Assembly: GCA_043780595.1 (NCBI GenBank)
Contig: JAYWCL010000130.1
Span: forward strand, 11,114-75,113
Source of the DNA: Limnoglobus sp043780595
Lineage (GTDB): Bacteria; Planctomycetota; Planctomycetia; Gemmatales; Gemmataceae
Length of the DNA: 64,000 nucleotides
Reading direction: 5' to 3'
The notes under the pieces were generated by a model. That model was not told the DNA's origin. It searched no databases and saw only the letters and a list, made by a program, of their open reading frames with translations. This document shows, piece by piece, positions 14,456 through 23,400 of this stretch (position 1 is the stretch's first letter; each line of letters begins with the position of its first letter). Position numbers and translations under genes: made by a program.

Positions 14456-17400
14456 ATGTCTTCCGAACGATTCTCCCGCCTTCTTCGTTCCTGGGTCTAC
14501 CGCGTTCGTCCGACGAATGCGACCTCTAAAAGAACCTCACTTCTTCCGCGATTGCGGGTGCAGGAATTTGAAGAGCGCGTCGTGCCCGCCGTGCTGCCGC
14601 TGCCCACGCAGACGCAGTCCGCCGCTGCGGTGTCGCTGCTCGGCATCGATGTCGGAGGCGACATCATCGGACCCGTCGTTGTGGCCAGCCCGATCAACCC
14701 ACTGAATCAGGTGCTCGTCGCCACAGTCATCCAGCCGACGGGGCAGACTGGGGTCGTCGGTTTCGAGTCGAACAATGGCGGTTTGAACTGGAGTGAATTC
14801 CTCGACAATACGAATCGATCGCTTCGACGGAACGACAATAGTATCGATCCGACCAACTTAGCGTTCCCGCTCACTCGTTTTACGAACGCATATAACCCTT
14901 CCGTAGCGTTCGATCGCGATGGCTCGGTGTACGTCTCACACCTGCAAACGAATGCTGCGAAAACGAGCGGCGAACTCGTTGTTGAATCGTTCACTTTCGG
15001 GGGCGGCGCCCTAAATCCCGCTGCATCGCTCTACAAATGGATCGGCCAGGATCCCGCATACAATCCGACCGTCGTCGTCGACAACAACGCACCGGTTGTA
15101 ACGGACCCCGTAACGGGTGGCACGCGATCCGATCCCTCTTCGGGGAAAGGCGTATACGTCACGTGGAATACCGACACCACGCTCGAAGATCAAACCGCCA
15201 ATCCGTTCCAGAACCGGAATGCAGTTCTCATCGCGGGTTCGGCGGATCGCGGTGCGAATTTCTCGAATCCCGTGATCGTGACCGGATACACGAAGAGCTT
15301 ACTCCTAAATACGCTCACATCGGGCCTTTCGCCCGTCGCTGCGTTCGCACCGGCAACAAGCGCAAACCCCGGCAAACTCACGGTCGCATCGACCGGTAGC
15401 GCCGAAATCACCGTTCTGGGCAACAAAGTCAACACGGGTATCATCACTTTCAGCGGCGCGACTCCCGACCCGGTCGCGCCGGTGGTCGTGCAACGATTTC
15501 CCGGTATCGGTGGGCCGATCGGCGATGCGACCGATCCGGGCAGCAGTTTGCCGCACAACGCGAATACCACCTCTTTCAACAATGTCGTTAATCTATCGGT
15601 TCCGAACTTTTCTACGCTCAGCGATCTCGACGTCACGCTATCGCTCGTCCACGCGAATATCAGCCAACTCCGAGTGGATCTCGTCAGCCCATTGGGCACA
15701 CGGGTGACGCTGTTTCGTAATCGCTTAGCAACGGATGGCTCTACGCTCCCACAAGGCTTGCCCGCCAGTGCCAACTTCGGCATCATCAACGGCTATTCTC
15801 CGGGCGGAACTTTCAACCAAGAAGCGCCGCGAAACATCACGAACGGCGTCAACGTTGCGCCGTACATTGCGCACTTCCGACCGGAGTCCGGCAGTCTCGC
15901 TGCTTTATACGGCCAAACGGCGGCTCAGCTCAACGGTACCTGGAAGCTGGAAGTCACGGACGTCCGTTCCGATGGCACGCCGACGCAGTCGGTCGGCCCT
16001 TGGTCGTTGAAGTTCGTTTCGCGTTTCAACAACATCGGTTTCGGTGCGGATACGATTGCTTTTGTCGGCGCATTGACGAGCGGCCCGGATGTCCTGCATC
16101 CCGCGACGAACGCGAACGCCGCTTCGCCGGCCTCGAGTATCGGTGCGGGACTTTCGATTGCCTACGACACCAGCGTTCCCCAACTGGATGCGATGGGTGC
16201 CATTCTGCCGGGAACGAACGCAGGTCGACTGTACGCCGCGTTTACGGGTGGGGGCCCCGACGAAGCGGGAGTCTTCGCCAACCCGAACGTTTACATCATC
16301 TCCTCGGATAACGGCGGTACGACATCGACTGCCAGGGTCCAAGTCAACGACGACTCGGCGAACGATCACTACAGCGAAGGCCGTCGCGCGCAGTTCATGC
16401 CATCGCTGGCGGTCGATCCGCTGACGGGTACGCTCGCCGTTTCGTGGTTCGACGGTCGGCACGATGCGAGTACGAAGCGTATCGCCAATTACGTGGCGAC
16501 GAGTATCGACGGCGGAGCCTCGTTCAGCGCCCAGGGTCGCGATTCGTACTTCAACGTGCCCAAACAAGCGATCGACACGATCACCGGCAAGTCGTACAAC
16601 CTCGAGCCGATTCCGAACAATTTTACGGTCGGTACCGCTCTGACATCTGGCATGGGCGTTCGTCAGTCGTTGCTTTACAACAACGGCAAACTCACCGCGT
16701 ATTGGGCGGGCAATCAAAACACCGACAAGGGCGTCGCGATTCTCTCCGGGCGAAGCACGACGGGTGTCGGTCCGCGCATCGTCTCCAGCGACATGGGCCC
16801 AGTCGGGAACTCGAGTGGGTTCAATGGCCTTCAACCCGATGGCACGCCGCGCCTCGATGGCTTCCGCATCACATTCGACCGGCCCGTCGATCCGACGACG
16901 CTGACCGATGCCGACGTCGTCGTGCAGTTCCGCAGCCCGACGACGCCGCTGACTTCGCCCGCTACGAACATTCCCGTCGCAGCCGGTGCCGCGATTGCGT
17001 TGAATGCAGCCAACACGACGTTCTTCGTGCCGTTCCTGACGCCGCAGACGGCTGTGGGTACGTACAGCTACGCCGTCGGCCCGAACATTCTCGACAAGCA
17101 CCGCGGCACGCTCGGGTTTACCACGACGACGTTCGCTTCAACCGACACGCCGCTCGCGTTACCCGACCTTGCAACGACGACATCGACATTGACAGTCGCA
17201 CCGATTACCGGAAATCCGACCGTCGTTTCGGTTCGTGTCGGCTTGAACATCACGCACACGTTCGATGGCGATTTGCTCATCACACTGATCGCGCCGAACA
17301 ATACGCAAGTCGTCCTTTCAAACCGGAATGGTGGCGGTGGCCAGAATTACACGGGGACGTTCTTCGACGATGCGGCGAGCACGGCGATCGCGTCGGGAAC

Positions 17401-20400
17401 TCCCCCATTTACTGGTAGTTTCCGCCCCGAGTCGCCACTATCGGCATTTGCGGGTGGTCCGGCCTCGGGCACGTGGCGTTTGCAAATCCAAGATCTCGCC
17501 GGTGCCGACGTGGGCACATTATTGAATTGGACGCTCGAGCTGACCGATTCGCGAACGTCGGTGAAGTTCGGCAACTCGATGGACCAGAACGCCGACGGTA
17601 CGCAAAGTGTCGGCTTCGGCGTCGATACCTATTCGACGCCGCGCTCGACCTCGGGGATTCCGTTCAGCGTGCCGTACGCGACCGATACGCTGCCGATCAT
17701 CATCCCTGGGCCACGGTTCACGTTCGCGGCCGTTCCCGGCAAAGCCACGGCGGGTACGGGCGATACGCTCAACCTCGATACGGGTGCCACGGGCGTCGAC
17801 GTTCTGTTCGATCGCGAAATCAATCCGATCACCTTTACGGGTGCGGACATCATCGGCATGACGGGGCCGTTGGGCGTCGTTCCCGGTCCGTTCGTGGTGT
17901 CCGGTCTCGGTGCGACGGCCGCTTCGCCGACGAAGTCGTTCCACATTCAGTTCCCCTCGAAGATCATTGCGAACGGGCCGTACGCGATCGAAATCGGCTC
18001 GGATATTCAATCGACGATCGGCGATAGCCTCGACATGAACCAGAACGCGGGTCTGGCGGTGCTTCGCGGCACCGACCCGAACGCGAGTTCGTACTCGACC
18101 GTGACGCGCTCGACGCTCATCGGCCAGCCGGTAGCACCATTCAGCCCGAGTGGCTCGGCATCGTTGCCGCTGACCGTTCCCGATACATTCGTGATCGCAC
18201 AAAACCTCCTCCTTTCGCCGGCCTCGCGAGTCCGCGTGACCGTCAACCTGATGCACCCGAACATCAAGGAAATCGACCTCGACCTCGTTTCCCCCGATGG
18301 CTTGACGCGGATCCGGTTGTTCACCGGGGCAAACATTCTGCCCGCGGCCCCGCTGCCAAACCTTCGCAATACGATCTTCGACGACGGTGCCGTCACGCCG
18401 ATTCAACTCGGCGGCGTTGGCCAGTTCAACGGTATCTTCAACCCCGAACTGCCGCTGACGGGCATCCTCGGTCGCAGCTCGTTCGGTAACTGGACGCTTC
18501 AAGTCCGCAACAACGGCACCCAAGCGGGCACGATCGACAATTGGTCGCTCGAACTGCCGAAAGCCGACATCGGTTCGGGCCTCGGCGAACCGGTTGCCGA
18601 CCGGTTCGACGTCGGCTTCCGGATCTTCACGCAAGAACCTTCGCAGGTCGTCACGAAGCAGCAGTGGACGCCGTTCGGCCCTGCACCGCTCGGCGGGCAG
18701 TCGCGAATCAATCGTATCACTGGCTTGGCGCTGGACGAATCGGATCCATCGGGGAACACCGTGTTCGTCGGCGGTGCCAGCGGTGGCATCTGGAAGACGA
18801 CGAACTTCCTCACGCTCGAAGCAGCCGGTCCGAACTGGATTCCACTGACCGACTTCGGCCCATCGAGCAGCTTGAACACCGGCGGTATCGCCGTGTTCGC
18901 CCGCAACAACGACCCGAATCAGTCGATCGTGTTCGCCGTCACCGGTGAAGGCGATGTCAGTTCGGGGGGCGTTGGCGTACTTCGCTCGCTCGACGGTGGC
19001 CGAAACTGGAAAGTCCTCGACAGCACGAGCAATGCCGACGGCATCGGCAACATCTTGCCGATCGATTCGGCACTCCGCAATCGTCAGTTCGTCGGTACCT
19101 CTTCGTTCAAGATCATCGTCGATCCGAAGCTGACTCCCGCGGGCGAAGTCATCGTCTACATGGCGAACAGCCAAGGGATTTGGCGGAGTAACAACACCGG
19201 TCGCGATTGGTTGCTCATCCAAGTGGGCGACGCGACGGACGTGACGCTCTCCGCAGGCAGCGTCTCGAAGAGCGTCGGCGCGAACAACAACTTGAACATT
19301 CTGTACACCGCCATTCGCGGCCAGGGCATCTTCTTCTCGCCGAACGCGCAAAATGTGACGTTAGGTGGAATGCAGCTGACGGTGGCCAACCAGGGAAATC
19401 CGCTCTTCCAAGACCCGTTGGGCAAACCGATTACGATTGGTAGTGCCGCACGGAACAACCCGAACGGTGCGAAGGGGCGCATTACGCTCGCCGCACCGGC
19501 GTTGTCCGATTCGTCGCTGGCGAACGACTTCTACCAGGGCTGGCTCTATGCGTTCGTGAGCAGCGGTGGCAACGGCGATCTCTACCAGACCAAGGACTTC
19601 GGCCGAAACTGGGTGCGAATCGGCTATCCCTTCTTCTTGGCTTCGCCGAGTTCTGCGTTCGGTACGAACAACGAAGGCGCGGGCTTCGGACTTCCTGGGC
19701 CGGACCATGCGATCCTCGGTGCTCCTCCTTTCGGGCAAGGCGAATACGACATTGCAATCGGGATCGACCCGAACAATCCGAGCGTCGTTTACCTCGGCGG
19801 AACGAACAACGGCAACAAAGTGAGTGGTGGCGGCTTCATTCGTGTCGACACCACGTTCGTGAACGACAGCCAATCGCTGATCGCTTACAACAACAGCAAC
19901 AACGACGGCGGGTCGATTCAGTTCACCGCAGGCAACGGCCCGATTACGGTCAACAACGTCGGCCAGGTTTACGGCGTCAACGGGAACAACTCGATCAATC
20001 GCGGCTTCATCAACCTCTACCGCGATCCGACCCAACCGTTCCTCTCAGACTCCACCCTCACCCTGACGAACGTCAACACTGGTGCGGGCTTCAACAACAG
20101 CGGGTTCGATGCCAAGTGGTCGCCGTTCCCCGGCGAAGTCCAGACCGACGTTCACCGCATCATCACGTTCCGCGACCCGCTGACGGGCAAGTCGCGCATC
20201 ATCAGCGGCGACGATCAAGGCATCGGCAGTACGGTCGACGACGGCACCGGCCTCGTGGTCGGCGGTATCGGCAACGCCCGGTTCCCGAACAAGGTTCGCA
20301 ACGGTAACCTGCAACTCAACCAGATTTATTACGGGGCTTCGCAGCCGAGCCAATTGGCGGCGGACATTGCAGGGGCGCTCTTCTATGCCACCACGCAAGA

Positions 20401-23400
20401 CAACGGCTTCCCGATCTCCACGGCGAGCCTGCTGACGACCGGCGATTTGGGTTACAGTGGCCCTGGTGGTGACGGTACGGGAATCGCGACCGATCAAACC
20501 GGCACCGGCACGAGCTACGTTTACGCATGGCCGTGTTGCGGTGGCGGCGGTACCAACTTCTTCCAGGTGACACTGCCAAGTGGCGCGACTGTGAGCCGAA
20601 CGAGTGGCTTGCTCCAAACAAGCGCTGATACGATAACTGCGAATTTTGGTACACCTGGGGGTCAATGGGGCTTCGCCGGCGGCCACAACTTCGCGGTGAA
20701 TCCGATCGACGGCAACGGCATCATTATGGGGTCCGGCGCGGGCCGCGTGTTCCGCACGACCGACCAAGGCATCAACTGGTTCCCCGTCGGCGAACCAGGC
20801 GGTTTCAATCAACTCGACGGTTCAGAAAAGACGGCACTCGCGTTTGGGGCACCGAACCAGGCCAGCCCGGGCGTGCTGAATAACTTCCTGTACATCGGCG
20901 GTTCGAGCGGGAAGGTGTTTGTCACCGAAACCGGCGGCGCACCGTGGCGAGACATCTCTGTGGGGTTGTCTGGCGGCGGCGTAAATCAGATCGTGGCGAA
21001 CCCGACACGCGGCAGCCGCGATCTCTATGCGGTGACGTTTGGCGGGGTGTTCTACAAAGCCGATTCGCGAACGAACGCTCCGTGGGTGAACATCACCGAT
21101 AATCTCTTCCAACTCCGCAAGCCGGTGTTCGGCGAAGCGGTTGCAGTCGGCATGAATCCGCCGCAGATCGTCAGCCTGCACGCCCTCGCGGTCGATTGGC
21201 GTTACGCGATCCCAGATGCCACAAACCTGACGGGTCCAAAGTTCCCCGTCGTCTACGTCGGCGGCGAAGGTGGCGTGTATCGTTCACGTTCGCGCACAAC
21301 CGGTGCAACGTGGACGTTCTATCCGAGCGAAACCGAAGACGGTGCGGTCAAGGATGCCGGTTACTTGCCGAACGCACAAGTCAGCGACCTCGATTTGTCG
21401 CTCGGAAACATCGACCCGACGACGGGCTTCCCGATCCAGAACAAGGGCGGCCTGAACTTGCTTGTGGCCAGCACGTACGGCCGCGGTGCGTTTGGCATTC
21501 GCATTAACACGGATCTCGATCAGCAGTTCTTCGTGAACTTCCCATCCGGCCCGCAAGTGTCGAACCTCGCCAACCCGAACGCCGTCGGCGGTCCTTCGAC
21601 GAAACTTCGCGTCACGTTCAACTCGTACCTCGACGATCGTTCCGTGTCGCCGAGCGACATCGTACTGCTCGATACGAACGGTGCGATCGTTCCCGTCACC
21701 GGCTTCAGCAAAGTCTCCGGTACCGATTACGACTACGACATCGTGTTCAACAGTCAGACTGTCGCGGGGTTCTACAAGCTGACCGTCGGCGAGAACATCA
21801 GCGACTTGTCCGGCAACAAGATGAACCAGAACAACAACAACGCGAACGGCGAAGCCGACGATGCGTTCAACCGGTACGTCTTCCTGAACGGTGCGGCTTC
21901 GAGCCTCGTGATTACGGGAATGCCGACGACGACGATCGCCGGAACGGGCTTCGACGTGACGGTGGTCGCACAGGACATGACCGGCGCAACGATCTTGAAC
22001 TACACCGGCGCGGTGACGTTCAGCAGTTCGGATCCGAAAGTATCGGTCGCCGCCGGCGATCTGCCACCCAACTACACCTTCGCCTTGACGGACAACGGGC
22101 GCAGGACGTTCCGCATCATCTTGAAAGATGCCGGGTTCCAGACGCTGTTCGTCGATCCGGTTATTGCCGGTTCGATCAACCCCGCGAAGGACGACACGAT
22201 CGTATTGGCGGCCGACGCCAGCTACTTCAAGGTCACGGGCCACCCGTCGCCGAGTGTGGCAGGAATTGCCGCAACGGTCACGGTGACGGCGTTCGACCCG
22301 TTCGACAACCAGGCGACGGGCTATATCAAGACCGCGAAATTCACGAGTTCGGACGCGAAAGCGGGACTTCCGGCCGACTACACGTTCGTCGCGGGCGATA
22401 ACGGCAGCAAAACCTTCACCAACGGCTTCACGCTCAAGATCGCCACCGCGACGGCGTCGATCACCGCGACCGACACGATTCTGGGCACGCTCACCGGAAC
22501 GCAGTCGCCGATCGTCGTGCTGCCCGCCGCCGCCTCCGGTTTGTTCTTCGAATCGCTCCCCGACCCCGTGACGGCTGGGGTGTCGAATAACTTCAAGCTG
22601 GTGGCACGCGATCCGTTCGGCAATCAAGCCACCGGTTACCTCGGTACCGTCAACCTGACCGTCACCGACACGAACGGGTTGGTCAGCTTCCCGACGACGT
22701 ACACCTTCACGGCACCCGACCTCGGCAGCAAGACGTTCCCGTTCACATTGATTACCGCGGGCAAACAGACGCTCACCGCTACGCACGTCGGTACCGGTGT
22801 GGCGATGGGCAAAGCGACGACCACGGTGAAAGCCGCAGCCGCGAAGACGTTCGATGTCTTCGCATTCCCGTCGCCGATCGTGGCCGGTGTGACGAGCAAC
22901 TTCATCGTGACGGCACGCGATGCCTTCGCCAACAAGGCCGATGGCTACGTTGGCACCGTGTCGTTCGCTAGCTCGGATAAGCAAGCGAGCTTGCCGTTCA
23001 ACTACGTCTTCGGTCTGTCGGATGCAGGCGAGAAAGCCTTCAGCGCTACGCTCAAGACGGCGGCCACGCAGACGATCACAGCCACCGACACGCTGACGGC
23101 AACGATCACCGGCACCCAGACCGGCATCGTGGTCATTCCGGCAGCGGCGTCGCAACTGTTCGCAGCGGGCTTCCCATCGAAAATTGAGGCGGGAGTCGAC
23201 GGCAACATCACCGTCACGCTCAAGGACGCATTCAACAACATCGCGACCGGGTACAAGGGTACCGTTTCGCTCATCAGTTCCGATGCTCAAGCGGGCCTGC
23301 CTGCGAATTACACCTTCACGACAGTCGATGCGGGCGTGAAAGTGCTGACGGCGAACCTCAAGACGGCGGGTACGCAATCGCTGACGGCAACCGATACGAA